DNA of 16,095 bases from CAJBVG01 sp044337515 (GTDB lineage: Bacteria; Bacteroidota; Bacteroidia; Sphingobacteriales; Sphingobacteriaceae), in the NCBI GenBank assembly GCA_044337515.1, contig JBIINK010000049.1, positions 1 to 16,095 of the forward strand, given 5' to 3'. Positions within the stretch are counted from its first letter, which is position 1; each line of letters opens with the position of its first letter. The position numbers were made by a program, and so were the translations under genes. Shown one piece after another: positions 8,570-14,218 of this stretch. The notes beneath the pieces were generated by a model that worked only from the letters and a program-made list of their open reading frames with translations, was not told the DNA's origin and made no database searches.

Positions 8570-9034
8570 TCAAAGCAACAAAGGTGCTCTTTTAAAATTT
8601 TCTTCTAATGATATTAAAGTTTCTGTTCTTTCAATTCCTTTTACTTTCTGTAAATCATCATGCAACACTTTTCTAAGTTGATCAATATCTTTACAAACAA
8701 TTTCAATAAACATACTGTAGCTACCAGTAGTATAATTCAATCGAACAATCTGGGGTATATTTTTCAATTGAGAGGCGACCGTATCGTATAAGGAACTTTT
8801 TTCCAAATATACACCAATAAATGCGACAACATCAAATCCTATTTTTTTTAGGTTCACATTAATCATCTTATGATTAACGACTCCAAGCTCAGTTAACTTT
8901 TTCAGCCTAACGTGTATGGTTCCTTGTGATACATGCAATTCCTCACCTATTTCAGCATAAGAACGATCGGCATTTGCTATCATACACTGCAAAAGCTTCA
9001 AATCCAATTCGTCAATATTTAATTCTTGGTTCAT
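8570..9034 (-). CDS. AsnC/Lrp-family transcriptional regulator
   Basis: A 154-residue regulator. Residues 8-60 are the AsnC winged helix-turn-helix (LDLKLLQCMIANADRSYAEI, then LHVSQGTIHVRLKKL as the recognition region). Residues 70-150 are the RAM effector-binding fold (FIGVYLEKSSLYDTVASQL, NYTTGSYSMFIEIVCKD, GIERTETLISLE). Family members bind DNA as dimers to octamers and respond to amino acids or related small molecules; the effector here cannot be read from sequence. Length and domains are normal. It is transcribed away from the unusual tRNA gene, with a TANNTTTG box in the shared upstream region. It could autoregulate or act on the divergent tRNA promoter, which is inference. It lies 53 bp upstream of the kinase gene with no visible terminator or promoter between them, so a three-gene transcript is plausible. 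Confidence 0.93.
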   Translation of the reverse strand: MNQELNIDELDLKLLQCMIANADRSYAEIGEELHVSQGTIHVRLKKLTELGVVNHKMINVNLKKIGFDVVAFIGVYLEKSSLYDTVASQLKNIPQIVRLNYTTGSYSMFIEIVCKDIDQLRKVLHDDLQKVKGIERTETLISLEENFKRAPLLL

Positions 9035-9069
9035 AAATCGAATTATTTTATAAAATATTTAACAATAAT

Positions 9070-9077
9070 CAAATATA
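9070..9077 (-). promoter_or_regulatory. Probable -7 element for the AsnC/Lrp gene
   Basis: On the minus strand these bases read TATATTTG, a full match to the Bacteroidota -7 consensus TANNTTTG. It lies 36 bp upstream of the ATG. The -33 region, 19 bp further upstream, is T-rich but lacks TTG. It faces away from the tRNA promoter at 9118-9147. Confidence 0.5.
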
Positions 9078-9117
9078 ATATACAATTTCTATAAATAAAA
9101 ATACTTTGTTAGAAAAT

Positions 9118-9147
9118 TTGCAATAAAACAAGCCTTTAGTATATTTG
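9118..9147 (+). promoter_or_regulatory. Bacteroidota-type promoter for the unusual tRNA
   Basis: TTG at 9118-9120, a 19-nt spacer, then TATATTTG at 9140-9147. This fully matches the primary sigma factor consensus for the phylum (TTG, 17-23 nt, TANNTTTG). A start about 7 nt past the -7 box would fall near 9154 and give a leader of roughly 14 nt before the tRNA acceptor stem, the layout expected for a tRNA gene. Confidence 0.75.
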
Positions 9148-9167
9148 TTTATGCGAAAGCATGTTAC

Positions 9168-9277
9168 TGTGGGGTGATGAAACAGGCAGACGTGCCCTCC
9201 TGTCGCGGGGGTGGGGAACAAGGAATAAACTTTAATTAGCTAACCGCCCTGTGGAGGTTCGAATCCTTCTCCTACAG
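9168..9277 (+). tRNA. Unusual 110-nt tRNA: class II body with Asp (GUC) anticodon
   Basis: A cloverleaf can be drawn by hand. Acceptor: TGTGGGG (9168-9174) with TCCTACA (9270-9276), seven pairs including G-U. D arm: stem ATG/CGT (9177-9179, 9191-9193), GG at 9185-9186, and the AGAC run typical of Leu/Ser tRNAs. Anticodon arm: CCCTC/GGGGG (9195-9199, 9207-9211), loop CTGTCGC, anticodon GTC at 9202-9204. T arm: GGAGG/CCTTC around the canonical loop TTCGAAT (9258-9264). Discriminator G9277. The main E. coli aspartyl-tRNA synthetase identity bases are present: G34, U35, C36, C38, G73 and G2-C71; position 10 is A, not G. The variable region (9212-9252) is 41 nt, far above the 4-5 nt of normal tRNA-Asp, and forms no clean stem. 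CCA is not encoded. A strong promoter lies upstream and TTTTT follows at 9279-9283. Decoding and charging are inferred; a pseudo-tRNA or a tRNA with a non-translational role is possible. Confidence 0.72.
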
Positions 9278-9286
9278 CTTTTTGGG

Positions 9287-9335
9287 GTATCGGGTAGTGA
9301 GTATCGGGTATCGAGTATCGGGTATCGAGTTTGTA
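9287..9335. repeat. 7-nt tandem repeat array downstream of the tRNA
   Basis: Seven 7-nt units in perfect phase: GTATCGG, GTAGTGA, GTATCGG, GTATCGA, GTATCGG, GTATCGA, GTTTGTA. The third to sixth alternate strictly between two variants. No protein or RNA function is visible. Confidence 0.85.
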
Positions 9336-9350
9336 GTAACGTTTTAAGTT

Positions 9351-9493
9351 TTAGTAATTGTATTAAGTAAAGTGTATTAAGATTGCTTTTTTGATCTTAG
9401 TACATAATACTTAATTCTTCGTTAGTAATTGTATTATGTATTAAGTAAAGTGTATTAAGATTGTTTTTTTGATCTTAGTACATAATACTTAAT
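9351..9493. repeat. Two tandem copies of a hairpin-forming 65/72-bp sequence
   Basis: Bases 9351-9415 and 9422-9493 are the same sequence apart from a 7-nt insertion in the second copy (a TATGTAT-type addition near its start) and one C/T change in the loop. Each copy is an imperfect inverted repeat: ATTAAGTA, TGTA and TTAAGAT on the left pair with ATCTTAG, TACA and TACTTAAT on the right around a T6-7 loop. There is no coding capacity and no T tract immediately after the stem, so it does not look like a standard terminator. It is compatible with a small REP-like or MITE-like element. Confidence 0.75.
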
Positions 9494-9510
9494 ACCTTAG
9501 GAAACAAATT

Positions 9511-9542
9511 CATTTGCACATTTGCATATTTACGCATTTGCA
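9511..9542. repeat. 8-nt tandem repeat overlapping the 3' end of the ABC-F gene
   Basis: Units are CATTTGCA, CATTTGCA, TATTTACG, CATTTGCA. The ABC-F stop codon (9530-9532) lies inside the array, so the last residues of the protein are encoded by repeat units. Confidence 0.75.
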
Positions 9543-11158
9543 AATTGATACATTTCATCTCTCTTCGCTTTCATGGCTTCATCGTTAATGTACTCATCAT
9601 ACGTCATTACTTTATCAATAATACCGTTAGGAGTAATTTCGATAATTCTGTTGGCAACTGTTTGAATAAACTCATGGTCATGCGAACTAAACATTGCTGT
9701 ACCTTTATAATCTTTTAATGAATTGTTAAATGCCGTAATTGATTCTAAGTCGAGGTGATTCGTTGGTTCGTCTAATAATAATACATTTCCGTTCATCATC
9801 ATCATTCGGGAAACCATACAACGTACCTTCTCTCCTCCTGACAATACTTTACAGCTCTTCAAGGTTTCTTCACCAGAGAACAACATTCTACCTAAGAACC
9901 CACGAATAAAGGTTTCGTCTTTTTCTACTGAGTACTGACGAAGCCAATCGATTAGATTAATATCATCATGGAAGAATGGATAATTATTAGAAGGCAGGTA
10001 GGATTTTGTGATGGTTACACCCCATTTAATCTCACCAATCTTTGTTTCTAAATTCCCCATCAACATTTCATAAAATGTTGCAGTACTTATACTATCACGA
10101 GAAATCAATGCGATTTTATCACCTTTATTAAAGGTAAAGGTAATGTCCTTAAACAAGCAATTTCCTTCATCATCATACTTAGCTAAGTTTTCTACCGTAA
10201 GAATTTGGTCACCTGCTTCGCGTTCTGGTTTAAAGAAAATAGCTGGGTATTTACGACTAGATGCTCTAATCTCATCAACATTTAATTTCTCTAATAATTT
10301 CTTACGAGAAGTAGCTTGTTTCGATTTCGAAGCATTCGCAGAAAAACGCTCGATGAATTCTTGTAATTCTTTTCTTTTCTCTTCGGTTTTCTTATTCTGA
10401 TCTGAACGTTGTTTCAATGCTAATTGAGAACTCTCATACCAATAAGTATAGTTCCCTGAGTACACATTCATTTTACCAAAATCAATATCGGCAATGTGCG
10501 TACACACTGTATCTAAGAAGTGACGATCATGGGATACTACAATAACGGTATTCGGAAAATCAGCTAAGAAGTTTTCTAACCACGAAATGGTTTCAATATC
10601 CAAATCGTTAGTAGGCTCATCCAGTAATAAAATATCGGGGTTGCCAAATAATGCTTGGGCAAGCAAAACACGAATTTTTTCACTACCTGAAAGTTCGTTC
10701 ATTAATTTATAATGAAGATCTTCTTTAATTCCTAAACCACTTAACAATGTTGCTGCATCACTCTCTACGTTCCAACCATTCATCTCCCCAAAATGTCCTT
10801 CTAATTCCGACACTCGTTCACCATCGGCATCATTAAAATCAGGTTTTGCATACAATGCCTCTTTTTCGATCATGATGTCCCATAATTTCTTATGTCCCAT
10901 AATAACCGTTTGCAATACTTGCGATTGGTCGAATTCAAAGTGATTTTGTTTTAAAACCGCTAAACGGTCGCCAGGAGTAATGGAAACATTACCTGTTGTA
11001 GAGTCTATTTCTCCAGAAAGAATTTTCAAGAAAGTCGATTTTCCAGCACCATTTGCACCAATAACGCCATAGCAGTTACCTGGTGTAAACTTCACATTCA
11101 CTTCTTCGAAAAGTACTCTTTTGCCGTATTTCAGCGATAAATTAGATACAGAAATCAT
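9530..11158 (-). CDS. ABC-F family ATPase (YbiT-like), second Walker A degenerate
   Basis: A 542-residue protein with two ATP-binding cassettes and no membrane segments. ABC-F proteins act at the ribosome (translation factors or antibiotic-resistance factors). Cassette 1 is complete: Walker A GANGAGKS (34-41), signature LSGSE (156-160), Walker B LLLDEPTND (177-185), switch His210. The charged linker at about 245-300 (ALKQRSDQNKKTEEKRKEL) is the P-site tRNA interaction motif region. Cassette 2 keeps signature LSGGEK (439-444), Walker B LLLDEPTNHLD (460-470) and His493. Its Walker A position, 351-359, reads LISRDSIST and lacks both the glycine-rich loop and the lysine. Overall length and order are closest to E. 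coli YbiT. It is preceded by a probable TATTTTTG -7 box and lies 61 bp after the AMP nucleosidase gene. The exact subfamily is uncertain. Confidence 0.92.
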   Translation of the reverse strand: MISVSNLSLKYGKRVLFEEVNVKFTPGNCYGVIGANGAGKSTFLKILSGEIDSTTGNVSITPGDRLAVLKQNHFEFDQSQVLQTVIMGHKKLWDIMIEKEALYAKPDFNDADGERVSELEGHFGEMNGWNVESDAATLLSGLGIKEDLHYKLMNELSGSEKIRVLLAQALFGNPDILLLDEPTNDLDIETISWLENFLADFPNTVIVVSHDRHFLDTVCTHIADIDFGKMNVYSGNYTYWYESSQLALKQRSDQNKKTEEKRKELQEFIERFSANASKSKQATSRKKLLEKLNVDEIRASSRKYPAIFFKPEREAGDQILTVENLAKYDDEGNCLFKDITFTFNKGDKIALISRDSISTATFYEMLMGNLETKIGEIKWGVTITKSYLPSNNYPFFHDDINLIDWLRQYSVEKDETFIRGFLGRMLFSGEETLKSCKVLSGGEKVRCMVSRMMMMNGNVLLLDEPTNHLDLESITAFNNSLKDYKGTAMFSSHDHEFIQTVANRIIEITPNGIIDKVMTYDEYINDEAMKAKRDEMYQFANA

Positions 11159-11175
11159 TGATTTTTAAATTTCTG

Positions 11176-11183
11176 CAAAAATA
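11176..11183 (-). promoter_or_regulatory. Possible -7 element for the ABC-F gene
   Basis: The minus strand reads TATTTTTG, matching TANNTTTG, 17 bp upstream of the ATG. No TTG is found at the expected -33 distance, and the predicted leader is only about 10 nt, so support is moderate. Confidence 0.4.
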
Positions 11184-11184
11184 C

Positions 11185-11208
11185 ACATTAATATGTTAAT
11201 ATGTTAAT
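11185..11208. repeat. Short 8-nt tandem repeat upstream of the ABC-F gene
   Basis: Three units in phase: ACATTAAT, ATGTTAAT, ATGTTAAT, followed by GGGATAAC and ATATTAAA, where the AMP nucleosidase stop codon lies. It sits where the -33 region of the ABC-F promoter would be. Confidence 0.6.
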
Positions 11209-11219
11209 GGGATAACATA

Positions 11220-11990
11220 TTAAAATTTAAGGTGTTTTACGGTTTGGCCGCCGTTTATGAGTTGTTCAAGTGATTGAATACCGATGTTCAAATGTTTCTC
11301 TACGAACATTGAGCTCACTTTTTTATCGCTCTCGGTTGTTTTAACGCCTTCTGGGATCATTGGTTGATCGGAAACAAGTAATAAGGCCCCTGTAGGAATT
11401 TCGTTCTTAAAACCCGTTACAAATATTGTAGCCGTTTCCATGTCGATCGCCATGGCTCTTACTTTTTGTAGATATTCTTTAAATTCTTCATCGTGCTCCC
11501 AAATTCTACGATTGGTGGTATAAACAGTGCCTGTCCAATAATCTTCTCCATTATCACGTATCGTTGTAGAAATTGCTTTTTGAAGAGCAAAAGATGGCAG
11601 GGCTGGAACTTCTGAAGGGAAATAATCGTTTGATGTCCCTTCACCACGTATCGCAGCAATTGGTAAGATCAAATCGCCAATTTCATTTTTCTTTTTCAAT
11701 CCACCACACTTACCTAAAAACAATACAGCTTTGGGTGTTATAGCACTTAATAAATCCATCACTGTTGCAGCCATTGCGCTTCCCATTCCGAAATTCAAAA
11801 TGGTAATACCATTAGCCGAAACCGATTGCATGGGTTTGTCTTGCCCAATGATGGGCGCATTATATTTCTCCGAAAATAAAGTTAAGTATCCTGAAAAATT
11901 AGTTAATAGAATATACTCTGTGAAGTCTTTCAATTCCCTTCCAGTATACCTAGGTAACCAGTTCTCTACAATTTCTTCTTTCGTCTTCAT
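11220..11990 (-). CDS. amn: AMP nucleosidase (short Bacteroidota type)
   Basis: A 256-residue protein of the nucleoside phosphorylase (PNP_UDP) fold. The family's phosphate/ribose region is seen as ITILNFGMGSAMAATVMDLL (63-82), the core strand as KAVLFLGKCGGL (87-98), and the nucleoside-binding region as MAIDMETATIFVTGF with Met-Glu in METAT, the usual ribose-binding glutamate. The start MKTKEEIVENWLPRYTG is characteristic of the short enzymes annotated as AMP nucleosidase in Bacteroidota; these lack the N-terminal regulatory domain of the E. coli Amn. The expected reaction is AMP plus water to adenine plus ribose 5-phosphate, a control point for adenylate pools. A related phosphorylase or MTA/SAH-type hydrolase remains possible. 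It lies 61 bp downstream of clpX, separated by an 8-nt repeat array, and no clear promoter is visible, so cotranscription with clpX is possible. Confidence 0.83.
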   Translation of the reverse strand: MKTKEEIVENWLPRYTGRELKDFTEYILLTNFSGYLTLFSEKYNAPIIGQDKPMQSVSANGITILNFGMGSAMAATVMDLLSAITPKAVLFLGKCGGLKKKNEIGDLILPIAAIRGEGTSNDYFPSEVPALPSFALQKAISTTIRDNGEDYWTGTVYTTNRRIWEHDEEFKEYLQKVRAMAIDMETATIFVTGFKNEIPTGALLLVSDQPMIPEGVKTTESDKKVSSMFVEKHLNIGIQSLEQLINGGQTVKHLKF

Positions 11991-11993
11991 GGG

Positions 11994-12049
11994 TTAATAT
12001 GCTGGTATGCTAATTCGCTAGTTCGATAATTCGTTAGTTCGATAATTCG
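11994..12049. repeat. 8-nt tandem repeat array filling the clpX-amn gap
   Basis: Seven units in exact phase: TTAATATG, CTGGTATG, CTAATTCG, CTAGTTCG, ATAATTCG, TTAGTTCG, ATAATTCG. Five of them fit NTA(A/G)TTCG. The array ends two bases before the clpX stop codon and begins three bases after the amn start codon, so it makes up essentially the entire intergenic region and the amn leader. Confidence 0.85.
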
Positions 12050-12051
12050 AA

Positions 12052-13290
12052 TTAGGCTACTTTTAGTTTACGTACTTCAGATTTTTCGAATTTCTTTTTT
12101 GCGTAAGCTAAGTCGACATTTAATTTTTTAATCGATTTATCAGAAGGCATTTCGAACATCGCATCAATCATGATGGCTTCCATAATAGAACGCAATCCTC
12201 TTGCACCTAATTTGTATTCCATTGCACGATCAACAATAAATTCTAATACATCTTTTTCAATAGTCAATTCTATTTCTTCGTATTCGAATAGTTTTTGGTA
12301 TTGCTTAACAATTGAGTTTTTAGGCTCAGTTAAAATGCTGATTAATGTCTCGCGATCTAATGGATTCAAATGAGTAAGCACTGGCATACGTCCAATAAGC
12401 TCAGGAATCAATCCAAAGCTTTTTAAATCTTGTGGACTTACATATTTCAATAAGTTTTCTTGATCTACGCGTTCTGTTTTGTTTTCGAAATGATAACCTA
12501 TCGATTGCGTTTGAATTCTTCGGGCTATTTTTTTATCGATACCATCAAATGCTCCACCACTGATAAATAAGATATTTTGGGTGTTAATCGGAATCATTTT
12601 TTGGTCAGGATGTTTTCTTCCACCTTGAGGGGGAACATTAACAATTGTACCTTCTAAAATCTTAAGCAATGCTTGTTGAACGCCTTCACCAGAAACATCA
12701 CGAGTGATGGAAGGGTTATCGCTTTTACGAGCAATTTTATCAATCTCATCGATGTATACAATGCCACGTTCAGCAGCAGCTACATCATAGTCGGCCGATT
12801 GTAGTAAGCGAGTTAAAATACTTTCCACATCCTCTCCTACGTAACCAGCTTCGGTTAAAACGGTGGCATCAACAATACAAAAAGGTACGTGTAAAATCTT
12901 AGCAATTGTTCTTGCTAATAATGTTTTTCCTGTACCTGTTTCTCCAACAACAATGATATTAGATTTTTCAATCTCTACTTCATCATCGCCTTTTTGTTGT
13001 GCAAGGCGTTTGTAGTGATTGTATACGGCAACAGAGAGTATTCGTTTTGCATCATCTTGACCAATTACATATTGATCAAGATGAATTTTTATATCAATTG
13101 GTTTTGCAAGATTTAAGCTAGAGCTTAACGTGTTTGCATTGCGTGCTGTTGCTTCTTCTGTTAAAATAGTATTCGCTTGTTGAATACATTTGTCACAAAT
13201 ATGCGCATCAATTCCAGCAATTAATACAAGAGTATCTTGCTTACTTGAGCCACAAAAAGAGCAACGGATTTCACGATTTTGTTTTGCCAT
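12052..13290 (-). CDS. clpX: ATP-dependent Clp protease ATP-binding subunit ClpX
   Basis: A 412-residue AAA+ unfoldase that feeds substrates into ClpP. The N-terminal zinc-binding domain has Cys10, Cys13, Cys32 and Cys35. The AAA+ module has Walker A GETGTGKT (116-123), pore-1 loop GYVG (149-152), Walker B VYIDEIDK (178-185), pore-2 region with RDVSGEGVQQ (197-206), arginine finger in ELIGRM (Arg301), and sensor 2 GAR (362-364). The ClpP-docking loop, IGF in E. coli, reads IGY here (264-266). All catalytic parts are intact. Its start lies 4 nt past the clpP stop on the same strand, so clpP and clpX are one operon. Adaptor-type substrates and tmRNA-tagged proteins are the known targets of the family. 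Confidence 0.98.
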   Translation of the reverse strand: MAKQNREIRCSFCGSSKQDTLVLIAGIDAHICDKCIQQANTILTEEATARNANTLSSSLNLAKPIDIKIHLDQYVIGQDDAKRILSVAVYNHYKRLAQQKGDDEVEIEKSNIIVVGETGTGKTLLARTIAKILHVPFCIVDATVLTEAGYVGEDVESILTRLLQSADYDVAAAERGIVYIDEIDKIARKSDNPSITRDVSGEGVQQALLKILEGTIVNVPPQGGRKHPDQKMIPINTQNILFISGGAFDGIDKKIARRIQTQSIGYHFENKTERVDQENLLKYVSPQDLKSFGLIPELIGRMPVLTHLNPLDRETLISILTEPKNSIVKQYQKLFEYEEIELTIEKDVLEFIVDRAMEYKLGARGLRSIMEAIMIDAMFEMPSDKSIKKLNVDLAYAKKKFEKSEVRKLKVA

Positions 13291-13294
13291 TTTA

Positions 13295-13999
13295 TTATTT
13301 ATCAGTTTTAGGTGCTGCAGCTAAAATCTCATCTATCATACCAAACTCTTTAGCTTCATGAGCAATCATCCAATAATCACGATCTGAACATTCCCAAACT
13401 TTTTCATAAGTCTGACCAGAATGTTTAGCAATGATATCGTATAACTCTTTTTTCAATTTACCGATTTCGCGAGCTGTGATTTCGATATCTGATGCCTGGC
13501 CTTCTGCTCCACCTAATGGTTGGTGAATCATTACACGTGAATGCGTTAATGCCGCACGTTTACCTTCCTGACCAGCACATAACAATACTGCAGCCATAGA
13601 AGCAGCCATACCAGTACAAATTGTTGCTACATCTGGCGTAATGAATTGCATAGTATCATAAATACCTAAACCTGCATACACTGAACCTCCTGGAGAGTTG
13701 ATGTAAATTTGAATATCCTTTTTAGCATCTGTTGATTGTAAAAACAACAATTGTGCTTGAATAATATTAGCTACACTATCGTAAATAGCATCGCCCATAA
13801 AAATGATACGATCCATCATTAAACGTGAAAACACGTCCATTTGAGCCACATTTAACTGTCTTTCTTCGATAATATAAGGGGTAACATTACCCGGAACCAT
13901 TCTATTTTCTACACGAGAGATGAAATTATCAACTTGAATACTATTGATTCTGTGATGCTTAACCGCATAATTGCGAAATTCTTTTTTATCTATTTTCAT
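13295..13999 (-). CDS. clpP: ATP-dependent Clp protease proteolytic subunit ClpP
   Basis: A 234-residue serine protease forming the tetradecameric chamber used by ClpX and related unfoldases. The triad is visible: Ser134 in GMAASMA, His159 in VMIHQPLGG, and Asp208 in SDRDYW (aligned with the TERD motif of E. coli). The oxyanion-hole NSPGGSV motif is at 101-107. The N-terminus (about 35 residues before PYIIEE) is somewhat long and may include a short processed propeptide; I see no better start. A promoter (TTG-N19-TTAATTTG) lies just upstream, and the tig terminator lies between tig and clpP, so clpPX seems to be expressed independently of tig as well as possibly by readthrough. The tig-clpP-clpX order is a conserved bacterial proteostasis arrangement. 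Confidence 0.98.
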   Translation of the reverse strand: MKIDKKEFRNYAVKHHRINSIQVDNFISRVENRMVPGNVTPYIIEERQLNVAQMDVFSRLMMDRIIFMGDAIYDSVANIIQAQLLFLQSTDAKKDIQIYINSPGGSVYAGLGIYDTMQFITPDVATICTGMAASMAAVLLCAGQEGKRAALTHSRVMIHQPLGGAEGQASDIEITAREIGKLKKELYDIIAKHSGQTYEKVWECSDRDYWMIAHEAKEFGMIDEILAAAPKTDK

Positions 14000-14027
14000 A
14001 ATGGTACTTTTTCATTTTATAACGTAG

Positions 14028-14057
14028 CAAATTAAGGTATTGTTTTGGATTTTACAA
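14028..14057 (-). promoter_or_regulatory. Probable promoter of clpP-clpX
   Basis: On the minus strand: TTG (14055-14057), 19-nt spacer, TTAATTTG (14028-14035), one mismatch from TANNTTTG. A start near 14021 would leave a leader of about 21 nt before the clpP ATG at 13999. Confidence 0.6.
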
Positions 14058-14059
14058 TA

Positions 14060-14138
14060 CTCGTAGTTCGTAACTCGTATTTCGTATCTCGATATAGAAA
14101 ATAGACACTGGATACTGGACTAAAGACATAGGACTAAA
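14060..14138. repeat. Two 7-nt tandem repeat arrays between clpP and tig
   Basis: Array one, 14060-14094: CTCGTAG, TTCGTAA, CTCGTAT, TTCGTAT, CTCGATA. Array two, 14104-14138: GACACTG, GATACTG, GACTAAA, GACATAG, GACTAAA. The units of array two resemble the GGACAAA units at 3001-3055. The second array runs into the A tract of the tig terminator. Confidence 0.8.
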
Positions 14139-14162
14139 AAAAGGAGCCTTTTAGGAGGCTCC
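14136..14162 (-). terminator. Rho-independent terminator of tig
   Basis: Minus strand: a stem GGAGCC/GGCTCC (14157-14162 with 14143-14148), an 8-nt loop, then seven T residues (14136-14142). It lies 57 bp downstream of the tig stop codon and upstream of the clpP promoter. Confidence 0.85.
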
Positions 14163-14189
14163 ATAATTAATTTAAATCATATTTTATCG

Positions 14190-14217
14190 AGGTACCAATT
14201 ACTAGGTACGAACTACG
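14190..14217. repeat. 7-nt repeat abutting the tig stop codon
   Basis: Four units in phase: AGGTACC, AATTACT, AGGTACG, AACTACG, with period 14 for the AGGTAC pair. The array ends one base before the tig stop codon complement at 14219. Confidence 0.6.
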
Positions 14218-14218
14218 T

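Noticed and set aside
9168..9277. Selenocysteine tRNA (selC)
   Set aside because: Length and long variable region fit loosely, and an eighth acceptor pair (C9167-G9277) is possible, but the anticodon is GUC, not UCA, the D stem has 3 pairs, and no selA, selB or selD is in the window.
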